A stretch of DNA of 64,000 nt from Hymenobacter armeniacus (GCF_014699055.1 NZ_JACXAC010000006.1:124001-188000), one strand, 5' to 3'; shown: positions 35,334 to 44,577, counted from the first letter of the stretch. The notes: generated from the sequence alone by a model not told the origin. Translations and numbers: made by a program.

Positions 35334-37049
35334 CTATTCTATCGCCAGACGCTGGGCCGGACCAGCGCCGCGCAGCAGGTAAAGGCCGGCGGGCAGGCCG
35401 TGCAGGTCGAGCGTGGCCTCGGGGCCGGTTGGGACGGGGTAGCGGCGCACGGAGCGGCCCAGCGCGTCGGTGAGCGCGAGGGGCGCGGGGGCAGTGCCGG
35501 CGGGCAGGCGCAGGGTGGCCGCGTGCCGGGCGGGGTTGGGGAAGAGGGCAGCCGGCTCGCGGGGCCCGGCGGCCGTGGTGGCGGTGAGGGTAGGGTCGGT
35601 GAGGGAGGCGAGAAAGCCGAGCGTCGCGAATGAGTTCGGCTTTGGAAGGGCAATACTGCCGAAGTTAGCCGTGGTGCTACCGAATGCCCCGGCCACGTAC
35701 ACACTTGTGCCACTTAGGACCAGCGCATTACTCACATCGTCTGCCGTACCCCCTGCTCGTTGCGCCCAAACGAAGCGGCTCGTGCTACCTACGTCCGTGA
35801 GTTTGGCGACGAATATGTCGCCAGAGCCCGCAGTAGTAAGAGTAGTAGGACCAAAATCTGCTACCGGATTACCTTGATAGCCAAAATTGCCAGCCACGTA
35901 CACGCTACTGCCGCTCACGGCCAGCGCAGTGGCTGCGTCAAAGCCCGTTCCCCCTGCCCGTTGCGCCCATGCGAAGCTGCCCGTATTCCCTGCGTCCGTG
36001 AGCTTGGCCACAAAGATGTCGGGATAGCCGCCAACACTCGTATTGGTCAAAGTGGTGGGGCCAAAGTCCGTTGTAGAGCCGTAAAAAACGCCGGCTACGT
36101 ACACGCTATTGCCGCTCACAGCCAGCGCGGTGGCAAGCTCTGCACCCGTCCCACCGGTCCGCTGCGCCCAGGTAAAACTACTCGTGCTGCCCGCATCCAT
36201 CAGCTTGGCCACGAATACATCGTTGCTGCCTGCGTTGGTCAGGGTGGTGGAACCAAATATTGCTGTGGGACTGTCAAACCTACCGGTCAGATACACACTA
36301 CTGCCGCTCACGGCCAATGCGCTGGCTCCGTCGCGCCACATGCCCCCGGCCCGTTGCGCCCACACGAAGCTGCCGGTGCTGCCGGCGTCTGTGAGTTTGG
36401 CCACAAACACATCAGACAAGCCCGCACTGGTTAGTGTGGTAGAACCAAAGGCCATCACAGGGCTGGTAAAACTGCCGGTTATGTATACGCCTGTGCTGTT
36501 CAATGCCAGCGCAGAGGCAAACTCTTCACCTGAACCACCAATGCGCTGCGCCCATGTGAAGCTGCCCGCATCGGTGAGCTTGGCTACGAAAGCGTCGTAA
36601 GAGCCCGTATTAGCCAGGACGGTGGAACCAAAGCCCGCCGTAGTGCTATCAAAGAAACCCGCCACGTACACACTGGTACCGTTCGCAACCAGTGCGTTGG
36701 CACGGTCAAGCCCCGTGCCGCCAGCCCGTTGGGCCCACACAAACTGGTTGGTACCTGGGTTAAATTTAGCCACGAATACATCGTCACCTCCGAGGCTGGT
36801 CAGCGTGGTGCTGCCCAGTACCACCGTATTTGTGAAATGCCCGGCTAAGAATACATTTCCTCTCACATCAATAGCCGTAGCCGTTACTTCCGAATGATTA
36901 GTATTCGCCGCCGTTGTGGCCACACCCACAGCCTGTGCCGACTGCCAAGCTGGGGCCTGAGCCGCTGCCGGCAGGCGCAACGCCAAAGCAAGCAACGCCA
37001 ACAGGGCTCGACCCAGTGTAGCAGGAGGCAGAAGAGAAAGGTTAGACAT
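35334..37049 (-). CDS. secreted SBBP-repeat beta-propeller protein with T9SS sorting domain
   Basis: A 571-residue secreted protein. A signal peptide (~1-31, ending PAAAQ) is followed by seven repeats of about 60-65 residues, each containing D-x-F-V-A-K-L, W-A-Q-R-x-G-G, a variable A-L-A, then S-V-Y-V-A-G-x-F and an FGSTTLT strand: SBBP (beta-propeller) repeats. The C-terminus (ALFPNPARHAATL, LDLHGLPAGLYLL) is a type IX sorting domain, so it should reach the cell surface. The gene's codon usage is less GC-rich than its neighbours in the repeat part. The function is probably adhesion or surface display; no enzyme motif is visible. Confidence 0.9.
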   Translation of the reverse strand: MSNLSLLPPATLGRALLALLALALRLPAAAQAPAWQSAQAVGVATTAANTNHSEVTATAIDVRGNVFLAGHFTNTVVLGSTTLTSLGGDDVFVAKFNPGTNQFVWAQRAGGTGLDRANALVANGTSVYVAGFFDSTTAGFGSTVLANTGSYDAFVAKLTDAGSFTWAQRIGGSGEEFASALALNSTGVYITGSFTSPVMAFGSTTLTSAGLSDVFVAKLTDAGSTGSFVWAQRAGGMWRDGASALAVSGSSVYLTGRFDSPTAIFGSTTLTNAGSNDVFVAKLMDAGSTSSFTWAQRTGGTGAELATALAVSGNSVYVAGVFYGSTTDFGPTTLTNTSVGGYPDIFVAKLTDAGNTGSFAWAQRAGGTGFDAATALAVSGSSVYVAGNFGYQGNPVADFGPTTLTTAGSGDIFVAKLTDVGSTSRFVWAQRAGGTADDVSNALVLSGTSVYVAGAFGSTTANFGSIALPKPNSFATLGFLASLTDPTLTATTAAGPREPAALFPNPARHAATLRLPAGTAPAPLALTDALGRSVRRYPVPTGPEATLDLHGLPAGLYLLRGAGPAQRLAIE

Positions 37050-37137
37050 TGAAAAAGAAGTTTTTATATAAGACGCAATATAAAAAGAGGGAGCTGGACT
37101 ACTCCTGCTCCCTCTCCATGCTAATTATCAATGACCT

Positions 37138-39774
37138 TTAGCCCTCCGCACTCGTTTTCTCGAACTCATCCAGCTTGGCCAGCGTGGCGCTGATGTTCTC
37201 GGTGAAGATGACGCCCACCCCACCCTGTGGGGTGTGCCGCAGCAGGTGGTCGATGGCGTCGGGCTCGTGTTCGATGTAGGTGATTTTCAAATCCGGCTTG
37301 TCGAGGCGCAGGCCGCGCTCCATGATGTCGCGCAGGAACTCGGCCGATTTGCCGCGCAGGTCCCGGTCCTGCCGCAGAATCACCTCGTCGAAGATGCGGC
37401 CGGCGATGCGGGCGAAGCCCAGCGTGTCCTCGTCGCGCCGGTCGCCCAGGCCCGACACGATGCCGATTTTGTGGGTAGCCGGCGTGGCGGCCATGAACTC
37501 GGCAAATTTGGTGATGCCGGCCGTGTTGTGGGCATAATCCACGATGACTTCGAAGTCCGGAAAATTGTAGATGTTCATCCGGCCCGGCGTTTTGGTGGCT
37601 GAGGGGATGAAGGTGCGCAGCGCCGTCTTGATTTCATCTTTGTCGAACCCGGCCAGGTAGCCGGCCAGGGCGGCCGCCAGGCTGTTCTCGATGTTGAAGC
37701 CCGCGCGCCCGCCCAAGGTGATGGGAAACTCGGCGGCCCGGTCGATGCGCAGCTTGTAGCTGTTGCGGTAAATCGTGACGTAGCCTTCCTCGTACACCGC
37801 GGCCACGCCGCCGGCCTCCACGTGCTCTTGAATGCGCGGGTTGTCGTCGCGCATGCTGAACAGGGCCACTTTGCAGTCCACGGTGCGGGCCATGGCGTAC
37901 ACCAGGTCGTCGTCGGCGTTGAGCACGGCCCAGCCGTTTTTGCGCACCGTGCGGGGCAGTACGCCCTTCACGGCGGCCATTTCCTCCACCGTATGAATGT
38001 CGCGCAGGCCCAGGTGGTCGGCTGCCACGTTGGTCACCACGGCAATGTCGCAGGTGTGGAAGCCCAGGCCCGAGCGCAGCATGCCGCCGCGCGCGGTTTC
38101 GAGCACGGCGTAGTTCACGGTGGGGTCTTTCAGCACGAACTCGGCGCTTTGGCCGCCGGTGCAGTCGCCCTTCTGCAGCTGCACGCCTTGGATGTAGATG
38201 CCGTCAGTCGTTGTGAAGCCCACTTTGTAGCCTTTGCTGGCCACCATGTGCGCGATGAGGCGCGTGGTGGTGGTTTTGCCGTTGGTGCCCGTGATGGCGA
38301 TAATGGGAATGCGCGCCGTGCTGCCGGGCGGGAAGAGCATGTCGACCACCGGCGCGGCCACGTTGCGGGGCAAGCCATCGGCCGGCGCGATGTGCATGCG
38401 GAAGCCGGGGGCGGCATTCACCTCAATCACGGCGCCGCGGCTCTCGTTGAGCGGCACGGCAATGTCAGTGGCCATGAGGTCGATGCCGCAAATGTCGAGG
38501 CCCACGATGCCGGCCACGCGCTCGGCCAGCAGCACGTTGTAGGGGTGCATCTGGTCGGTCACGTCGGAGGCGGTGCCGCCGGTGCTGATGTTGGCCGTGC
38601 TTTTCAAATACAGCGTTTCGCCGGCCGGCAGCACCGACGCCAGCGTCAGGCTGCGCGCTTCCAGAATGTCCATCGTGTGCTTGTCGGCCTTGATGGCGGT
38701 AAGCACCTTTTCATGGCCCACGCCGCGGCGCGGGTCCTTGTTCACCTCGTCAATGAGCTGCTGAATGGTGCTGCGGCCGTCGCCGGTCACGGCGGCGGGC
38801 GTGCGCTTGGCGGCCGCAATGAGCTTGCCGTTCACCACCAGCAAGCGAAAGTCGAAGCCTTCGATGAACTGCTCCACAATCACCGCCCGCGAGTATTCCT
38901 GCGCGGCTTTGAGGCCGGCCACGGCGCCTTCCCAGTTCATGATGCGAATGGTGGCGCCCTTGCCGTGGTTGCCGTCGAGCGGCTTGGTCACGATGGGGAA
39001 GCCCAATTCGTCGATGGCGTCGCGCAGGCCATTCTCCGAATACACGGTGGTGCCGCGCGGCACGGGCACGCCCGCGTCGTTGAGCATGGCCTTGGTGCGG
39101 TTCTTGTTGCCGGCCACTTCCACGCCGGCGTGCGAGGTGTAGCTGGTGGTGGTGGCCCAGATGCGCTTCTGGTTCACGCCGTAGCCCAGCTGAATGATGT
39201 TGCTGTTTTTGAGGGCGATGTACGGAATGTTGCGCGACGCGGCCTCGGCCACGATGCTGTAGGTGCTGGGCCCGATGAATTCATCCTCGCGGATTTCGTG
39301 CAGCTCGTCGATGATGGGCTTGAGGTTGACCTCTTCCTGCTTGCACAGGGCTTCCACAATGTGCACCGCAGACTCGGCGGCCCGGCGCCCGGCCCGCTCC
39401 TCTTGGTACGCAAACACCACATACTCCACGCCTTCTTCGCGGGCCGGGTAGCTTTTGCCCCAGTACACGGGCATGCCGGCCATGCGCTGCAGCTCCAGCG
39501 CCACGTGCTGAATGACGTGGCCCAGCGGCTCGCCGTCGTTCAATTGGTCTTCGTTCAGCGGCGGGTGCTTCGGCGACTGCCGGCCGCTGATGCCGCCCGG
39601 CTGCGGCTGCCCAATCTTCGGGAACAGCTGCATGAACGTAGCTGGCAACTCCGGAATGGCGTTCGACCATGTGCCCGCAAACTCTTCCAAATCCACCTTC
39701 ATCACGATGAGTTTGGTGTGCTTCACGGACCAGTAGCTGGGCCCGCGCATGGTACGAATGTCAATAATTTTCAT
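37138..39774 (-). CDS. cphA: cyanophycin synthetase
   Basis: Makes the Asp/Arg storage polymer cyanophycin, adding Asp then Arg with ATP. The 878-residue length is standard. Residues ~1-160 are the N-terminal domain (ISGRQSPKHPPLNEDQ), ~215-470 the ATP-grasp domain (with FPIVTKPLDGNHGKGA, EQFIEGFDFR, and NAAPGFRMH), and ~485-870 the Mur-ligase-like domain with ITGTNGKTTTTRL (P-loop), DHLGL and VIVDYAHN. No cyanophycinase or isoaspartyl dipeptidase gene, its usual partners, is next to it in this window. Confidence 0.96.
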   Translation of the reverse strand: MKIIDIRTMRGPSYWSVKHTKLIVMKVDLEEFAGTWSNAIPELPATFMQLFPKIGQPQPGGISGRQSPKHPPLNEDQLNDGEPLGHVIQHVALELQRMAGMPVYWGKSYPAREEGVEYVVFAYQEERAGRRAAESAVHIVEALCKQEEVNLKPIIDELHEIREDEFIGPSTYSIVAEAASRNIPYIALKNSNIIQLGYGVNQKRIWATTTSYTSHAGVEVAGNKNRTKAMLNDAGVPVPRGTTVYSENGLRDAIDELGFPIVTKPLDGNHGKGATIRIMNWEGAVAGLKAAQEYSRAVIVEQFIEGFDFRLLVVNGKLIAAAKRTPAAVTGDGRSTIQQLIDEVNKDPRRGVGHEKVLTAIKADKHTMDILEARSLTLASVLPAGETLYLKSTANISTGGTASDVTDQMHPYNVLLAERVAGIVGLDICGIDLMATDIAVPLNESRGAVIEVNAAPGFRMHIAPADGLPRNVAAPVVDMLFPPGSTARIPIIAITGTNGKTTTTRLIAHMVASKGYKVGFTTTDGIYIQGVQLQKGDCTGGQSAEFVLKDPTVNYAVLETARGGMLRSGLGFHTCDIAVVTNVAADHLGLRDIHTVEEMAAVKGVLPRTVRKNGWAVLNADDDLVYAMARTVDCKVALFSMRDDNPRIQEHVEAGGVAAVYEEGYVTIYRNSYKLRIDRAAEFPITLGGRAGFNIENSLAAALAGYLAGFDKDEIKTALRTFIPSATKTPGRMNIYNFPDFEVIVDYAHNTAGITKFAEFMAATPATHKIGIVSGLGDRRDEDTLGFARIAGRIFDEVILRQDRDLRGKSAEFLRDIMERGLRLDKPDLKITYIEHEPDAIDHLLRHTPQGGVGVIFTENISATLAKLDEFEKTSAEG

Positions 39775-39931
39775 AAAGTGTCAGGGTGGTGAGAGTAGGA
39801 TTCAGCCGCAAGTACGGTCACTCGGTCAGCTTGGCTACGAAATGTAGGGATAACGCCGCCCAAAACCCCCAATGCATTGCCTTCAACCACGAAAAAGCCA
39901 CTATCTATGCTCCGGCCCTGGACCAACCATT

Positions 39932-41254
39932 TCAGGTTGGCCTGGGCACCGCCAATTCCTGTTTCTGAGAAGTTAATAGCCTGCGCATCTGCGGTTGAAG
40001 TAGCTTTTCGAGGTAATAAGCCAGCAGCAGCGAAAGCAACAGATACAAAGCGAAACGCACGCCATACGTGAAGCCGGTCCCGGAAAAAGCCTCCACGCGC
40101 CTCAGTCCCGTCATGATGGGAAAATGCACGATGTAAAGGCCATACGAAATGCCTCCTAGCTTCACCAGCCGCTGCATGGCACGGGCCGCTACGGCCTCAA
40201 TGCGCGCCGAGGGCACCGCCACCAAAGCCACCGCCGCCACATAAAACGCACTGGACAGGTTGTAGGGGGCCAGATTTAGCTGGCCGTGGTGCTGCCCCAG
40301 GTAGAGGAAAGTGGCTGCCGGCAACCCAAACAAGGCCCACAGTGTATACTGCCGGCCCGGAAAGTCCTGATTGGTAAACAGCAGAATGTACAACGCCCCA
40401 ACCGGCAGAAAGGCCAAATCGCCAAACGTAATCACGGCCCGTAATTGCTCGGCCCCCGGAAAGTAATGGTAGTACAGCCGGTCGCCGACCGCCAATTGCG
40501 CTACCTTCCAGAGGAGTGTTTCAAAAATATTAAACGAGTGCAGGCTCAGTAACAGCAACAACATTCCCACCAAAAACTGCGAACTGGCCCACCGGCTCGG
40601 CAGTGCGCGTTGCGACAGGCCTAGGCCGCACAGCCAAAACGCAAGGCCAAAGCAGTAGCAAGTCAGCAGCGTATTGGTCGGCCACAGCAACTGGTTGACC
40701 ACCCCAAGCAGTACACAGCCGCCGGCCACCGGCCAGGCATTGGCCCGCCACAGGGAAACCGGAATGAACAGCAGGTAAAAAACGACTTCGTAGTGCAGCG
40801 ACCAAGCCGGCTCATTTTCGATGATAACCTTCGCCAGCAACACGTGCGTCAGGCTAAGATGGGCCAGCCACGTGCCCACCGGATATGGCTGCGCCACGGC
40901 CCACGTGAGCAGCATCGCCACCGCATAGATGGGGTAGATGCGCACAAACCGCTTTTTGAGGTAGGTCCTTACCGTCGGACCGGTCAGGGGCACCGCATTG
41001 GTAATGCCAATCACGTACCCGGATAATATGAAGAACAGCAGCACGCTCAAGTGCCCCGGCACGTGGTAGGCCAGCGGCCCCGACAGCGTAAAATGCGGGT
41101 CAAGGCCCCTTTCGATGCTGACGCCGTGAAACCACACCACCACGAGTGCCGCCATGCCCCGCAAACCCTCCAAGCGGTATTCGAATTTGCGCTTTGGGTG
41201 ATGTGCAATTTCCTTGGTGGAAGAGGTAGACGCTGGCGCGGAACTAGGAATCAT
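39932..41254 (-). CDS. acyltransferase 3 family membrane protein
   Basis: A 440-residue integral membrane acyltransferase (AT3/OafA type) that typically O-acylates surface sugars or other exported molecules. About ten membrane segments are visible. The N-terminal cytoplasmic EYRLEGLRGMAALVVVWFHG holds the conserved R-x-x-D/E-G-x-R and the His after it; FFILSGYVI and RFVRIYPIYAVAML are also typical, as are EPAWSLHYEVVFYL and the late GGISYGLYIVHFPI. The ATG at 41254 (MIPSSAP) is preferred over an in-frame start 26 codons upstream. The acyl donor and target are unknown. It stands alone. Confidence 0.9.
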   Translation of the reverse strand: MIPSSAPASTSSTKEIAHHPKRKFEYRLEGLRGMAALVVVWFHGVSIERGLDPHFTLSGPLAYHVPGHLSVLLFFILSGYVIGITNAVPLTGPTVRTYLKKRFVRIYPIYAVAMLLTWAVAQPYPVGTWLAHLSLTHVLLAKVIIENEPAWSLHYEVVFYLLFIPVSLWRANAWPVAGGCVLLGVVNQLLWPTNTLLTCYCFGLAFWLCGLGLSQRALPSRWASSQFLVGMLLLLLSLHSFNIFETLLWKVAQLAVGDRLYYHYFPGAEQLRAVITFGDLAFLPVGALYILLFTNQDFPGRQYTLWALFGLPAATFLYLGQHHGQLNLAPYNLSSAFYVAAVALVAVPSARIEAVAARAMQRLVKLGGISYGLYIVHFPIMTGLRRVEAFSGTGFTYGVRFALYLLLSLLLAYYLEKLLQPQMRRLLTSQKQELAVPRPT

Positions 41255-41568
41255 GCCCTCAATTACGGCCTGATAATTCCAGCATACTGCCGTCCTTTTC
41301 TCCTGACCGGCTTTTGTGTGCCACTGCAGCACTCGTTTTGCACAAGAAAGTATTGGCCACTAGGCCTGTAGAAGCGTCATGGGCAGGCCAGCCTTTTCAG
41401 AAATTTATTTGCCTCACCCCGCTGCTGATACCAGTAAGTCCTGCTTCCTGCAGTCCGGTTTCCGCTTTCTGCGGGCACTTCGGCTTACTTCCAACGGCCT
41501 CGCTTGACTAAAAGCAAGAATCCCCTCATAAGCAACTCGCTTACAAGGGGATTATGTTATTCTAAAAG
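41255..41568. other. intergenic region between acyltransferase and tRNA-Cys
   Basis: These 314 bases hold no ORF I can support. At 41519-41553 an 8-bp stem (AATCCCCT with AGGGGATT) with a 19-base loop lies just downstream of the tRNA on its strand and is probably its terminator. Nothing else is recognised. Confidence 0.5.
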
Positions 41569-41639
41569 AGGTGACGAGCGGATTCGAACCGCTGTAGGAG
41601 GTTTTGCAGACCTCTACCTAGCCACTCGGTCACGTCACC
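41569..41639 (-). tRNA. tRNA-Cys (GCA)
   Basis: A 71-base cloverleaf on the minus strand. The acceptor stem is GGTGACG with CGTCACC, the anticodon loop is CTGCAAA (anticodon GCA, Cys) on stem AGAGG... and the T arm has GGTTCGAATCC. The discriminator base is T and CCA is not encoded. A TACCTTTG promoter lies 21 bases upstream. Confidence 0.96.
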
Positions 41640-41660
41640 GGTTGTGGGCTTTTGGGAGCG

Positions 41661-41668
41661 CAAAGGTA
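41661..41668 (-). promoter_or_regulatory. -7 element for tRNA-Cys
   Basis: TACCTTTG on the minus strand, ending 21 bases before the 5' end of the tRNA, consistent with a short leader that is processed away. Confidence 0.6.
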
Positions 41669-41704
41669 GGCAGCCCGGTTGGTGTGGGCAAGGCCAACGC
41701 ATAA

Positions 41705-41736
41705 AAAAAGCCCCGGCGTTGCGGCCGGGGCTTTTT
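41705..41736. terminator. rpsA terminator
   Basis: A 13-bp stem (AAAAAGCCCCGGC with GCCGGGGCTTTTT), loop of six bases. It lies just past the rpsA stop (41756) and upstream of the tRNA promoter. Confidence 0.88.
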
Positions 41737-41755
41737 CAGCATTCGAAATCAAGCA

Positions 41756-43849
41756 CTAGGCGTTGGTTTCGTCTTCCTTCTTGTCGGCGTCGCCGGCAAG
41801 GAGGTCTTTGGCTTTGTCGGCCAAGTCGCCAGCCACTTCCGAAGCCTTCGCGAAGGCGTCCGAGTGCGTCACGGCGTCCACAGCGTCCGAAGCGGCGTGC
41901 TTCACCGTGTCGAGGGCAGCCGAAGCAGCACCGGCGATGCCGGCCAGCAGGCCACCTTCTTCAGCGGCGGGAGCTTCCTCAGCCTTGGCGGCTTTGGGAG
42001 CCTTGGCAGCGGCGGCGAGCTTCTGCTCACCGGCCTTGCGCTCGTTGCCCATCATCTGGTCGCGCAGGGCGCTCAGGGCGTCGAGGTCGCCGAGGGTCGA
42101 CTTCTCTTCGGTCTTCTTCAGGTCGCTGATTTTGCCTTCACCCTGGGTGTCGCCAGCCTTGGTGTTGGTTTTCTTCTTGAACTTGGCGTTGCGGCTGTCG
42201 TCCTCAGCGGCGGCTTCCTTGTTGAACACGGCCGTGTGCGAGAGCACAATGCGGCGGTCGTCCTTCGAGAACTCCGTTACGCGGAAGTCGAGCGACTCAC
42301 CGTTTTCAGCGGTCGAGCCATCTTCCTTCACCAGCGACTTCGGATAAGCGAAGCCCTCGATGCCGTAAGGCAATTCGAGTACCGCGCCACGCTCCGACTT
42401 CTCGGTGATGGTGGCCTTGTGCACCGAGCCGGGGGTGAACACCGTCTGGAAGGTATCCCAGGGGTTTTCTTCCAGCTGCTTGTGGCCCAGGGCCAGGCGA
42501 CGGGCGCCGAGGTCCAGTTCCAGAACAACCACGTCGAGCTTGTCGCCCACCTTCACCATTTCGGAGGGGTGTTTGATTTTCTTGGTCCAGCTCAGGTCCG
42601 ACACGTGCACGAGGCCGTCCACACCCTCTTCCAGTTCTACGAACAGGCCGAAGTTGGTCAGGTTACGCACGGTGCCGCTGTGCTTGGTGCCCACGGCGTA
42701 GGTCGAGGCGAAGTCGCCACGGGTCCACGGGTCTTCGGTCAATTGCTTGATGCCGAGGCTCATCTTGCGGTCTTCGCGGTCGAGCGTCAGAATCTGCGCT
42801 TCTACCGTGTCGCCCTGCTTGATGAAGTCCTGCGGGTTGCGCAGGTGCTGGCTCCAGCTCATTTCCGACACGTGGATGAGGCCTTCTACGCCCGGTACCA
42901 CTTCCATGAACGCGCCGTAGTCGGCCACGTTCACGATGCGGCCCGATACTTTCGAACCCGGCTGCAGGTCGGCCGGCAGCGAATCCCACGGGTGGGGAGT
43001 CAGCTGCTTCAAGCCCAGCGAAATGCGCTTCTTGGCTTCGTCGAAGTCCAGCACCACGATGTTCAGCTTCTGGTCCAGGGTCAGCACTTCGCTCGGGTGA
43101 GCGATGCGGCCCCACGAGATGTCCGTGATGTGCAGCAGACCGTCGACACCGCCGAGGTCGATGAACACGCCGAAGTTGGTCATGTTCTTAATGTTGCCTT
43201 CCAGAATCTGACCTTTTTCGAGGTTGTTCAGGATGGCCTCACGCTGCTTCTCGAGGTCTTTCTCGATGAGTACTTTGTGCGAAACCACGACGTTGTCGAA
43301 AGCGGAGTTGATTTTCACCACTTTCACTTCCATGCGACGGCCAACATAAATGTCGAAGTCGCGGATGGGCTTCACGTCGATTTGCGAGCCGGGCAGGAAG
43401 GCTTCCACGCCGTCGAGCTCCATGATGAGGCCGCCTTTGGTGCGACGCTTCACCACGCCTTCGAGGATGGTATCCAACTCGAGGGCGTCGTAAATAGCCT
43501 TCCAGGCCTGCTTGATTTTAGCTTTCTTGCGGCTCAGGATGAGCTGGCCGTTGGCATCTTCCTGGTCTTCAATGAATACCTCCACCTCGTCGCCGATTTT
43601 CAGGTCGGGCAGGTCGCGGAATTCGGTGATGGACACCAGGCCATCGGATTTGAAGCCGATGTTCAGGATAACGTCGCGGTCGGTGATGCCGACCACGGTG
43701 CCTTTCACCACTTCTTCTTCCTGTACGGTCGTCAGGGTGTCGCCGTACATTTTCTCCATCTCAGCGCGCTGGTCCGAAGAATAATTGCCGCCGAAGCCGG
43801 TCGCTCCAACGTTGTCCCAATCAAAATCGTCAACTAATTCAGTTGCCAT
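41756..43849 (-). CDS. rpsA: 30S ribosomal protein S1 with Ala-rich C-terminal tail
   Basis: Ribosomal protein that captures and unwinds mRNA at initiation. The 697-residue protein has a short acidic start and six S1 (OB-fold) domains, each with the typical G-x-V-x-x-I and (D/E)-G-L-(V/I)-H-(V/I)-(S/T) pattern. After the family's usual end (STLGDLDALSALRDQM, about residue 590) there is a further ~93-residue tail rich in Ala, Lys, Asp and Glu, with a predicted long helix (ALDTVKHAASDAVDAV). The ATG at 43849 (MATELVDDFDW) is the family start; the longer frame upstream lies in the leader. S1 has no Shine-Dalgarno dependence in this phylum, and its long leader may be autoregulated. Confidence 0.97.
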   Translation of the reverse strand: MATELVDDFDWDNVGATGFGGNYSSDQRAEMEKMYGDTLTTVQEEEVVKGTVVGITDRDVILNIGFKSDGLVSITEFRDLPDLKIGDEVEVFIEDQEDANGQLILSRKKAKIKQAWKAIYDALELDTILEGVVKRRTKGGLIMELDGVEAFLPGSQIDVKPIRDFDIYVGRRMEVKVVKINSAFDNVVVSHKVLIEKDLEKQREAILNNLEKGQILEGNIKNMTNFGVFIDLGGVDGLLHITDISWGRIAHPSEVLTLDQKLNIVVLDFDEAKKRISLGLKQLTPHPWDSLPADLQPGSKVSGRIVNVADYGAFMEVVPGVEGLIHVSEMSWSQHLRNPQDFIKQGDTVEAQILTLDREDRKMSLGIKQLTEDPWTRGDFASTYAVGTKHSGTVRNLTNFGLFVELEEGVDGLVHVSDLSWTKKIKHPSEMVKVGDKLDVVVLELDLGARRLALGHKQLEENPWDTFQTVFTPGSVHKATITEKSERGAVLELPYGIEGFAYPKSLVKEDGSTAENGESLDFRVTEFSKDDRRIVLSHTAVFNKEAAAEDDSRNAKFKKKTNTKAGDTQGEGKISDLKKTEEKSTLGDLDALSALRDQMMGNERKAGEQKLAAAAKAPKAAKAEEAPAAEEGGLLAGIAGAASAALDTVKHAASDAVDAVTHSDAFAKASEVAGDLADKAKDLLAGDADKKEDETNA

Positions 43850-43962
43850 ACTTGTATGCGGGCTTCTATGTAAAAGCGCAGCGGCCGAAGCCCAGACTGC
43901 TACGCCGTTGCTTTTGAACCTCTTGCCGTTAGGGCGCAAGGCCCGCCACCTTGGCGGGGCCG

Positions 43963-43970
43963 CAAAGGTA
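43963..43970 (-). promoter_or_regulatory. -7 element for rpsA
   Basis: TACCTTTG on the minus strand, 113 bases before the rpsA ATG, implying a leader of about 105 bases. Confidence 0.55.
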
Positions 43971-44013
43971 CGGGTTTTCAGGCAGTTTTGCTAGTTTGTC
44001 GATAAGTAGTTTT

Positions 44014-44577
44014 TTAATGAGTAAGCGGTTTCAATGGCTTGCTATGGGCAAAAAATTGCTTCCAAAAATACCGAATAGCGTCGGCTTGGCTAAGGCGGTA
44101 TTTATCCCAATCTAAAATAGCCAAAGAGTAAAGGGATGTATCATTTCCGTTTAACCGAGTAGGGTACATCATCCGAGCTTTTGTCATTTCCACTTCATCA
44201 ACGCCCGCTCGATTGATTACATATTTGCCGGTCGTGGTGGGCCAAGTAGTCAAAATGAAACGCTCGGAACCAACAGGCAACGAGACAATTGTTGTATCCC
44301 TGCCATTAATTAAACCTATAGATACTACTGTTGCTATAGCACCACCGGTGGCATAGAATATTCCTAGTGAAGCCGCATAATCCAACGTGCGAGCGCCTGA
44401 ATCAGAACCACCTCCACAAACAAAAACTTTGTACGTCCCTGATTTCAAATCATCGTCGCGTAGCGGTTGACCATTCTTATCATTCAGCACAAAGCCAACA
44501 CGGTAGGTCCAACTGGCTTGGCAAAAGGCCGGTGCAGTGCTGCAAAGAAGTGAGGATACAATGAATAGTGTTTTCAT
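44014..44577 (-). CDS. exported hypothetical protein, AT-rich
   Basis: A 187-residue protein with a clear signal peptide (MKTLFIVSSLLCSTAPAFC, residues 1-20). The remaining part starts WTYRVGFVLNDKNG, then has a GGGSDSGARTLDYAASLG segment, a hydrophobic GGAIATVVSIGLI strand, and a C-terminal LSQADAIRYFWKQFF helix. I do not recognise a family. Its DNA is clearly more AT-rich than the surrounding genes and uses codons not favoured nearby, so it may have been acquired by transfer. It may be a small secreted or periplasmic protein. Confidence 0.7.
   Translation of the reverse strand: MKTLFIVSSLLCSTAPAFCQASWTYRVGFVLNDKNGQPLRDDDLKSGTYKVFVCGGGSDSGARTLDYAASLGIFYATGGAIATVVSIGLINGRDTTIVSLPVGSERFILTTWPTTTGKYVINRAGVDEVEMTKARMMYPTRLNGNDTSLYSLAILDWDKYRLSQADAIRYFWKQFFAHSKPLKPLTH

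Noticed and set aside
35334..37049. regular repeats in the SBBP gene read as a CRISPR-like or microsatellite array
   Set aside because: They are in-frame protein repeats of about 60-65 codons with diverged DNA, not short identical repeats with spacers.
37822..39792. 656-residue plus-strand ORF opposite cyanophycin synthetase
   Set aside because: Antisense of a long, clearly conserved gene; low-complexity composition rich in His, Ala and Gly.
41864..43837. 657-residue plus-strand ORF opposite rpsA
   Set aside because: Mirror frame of the S1 domains; repeats of the antisense S1 pattern are visible, and there is no independent motif.
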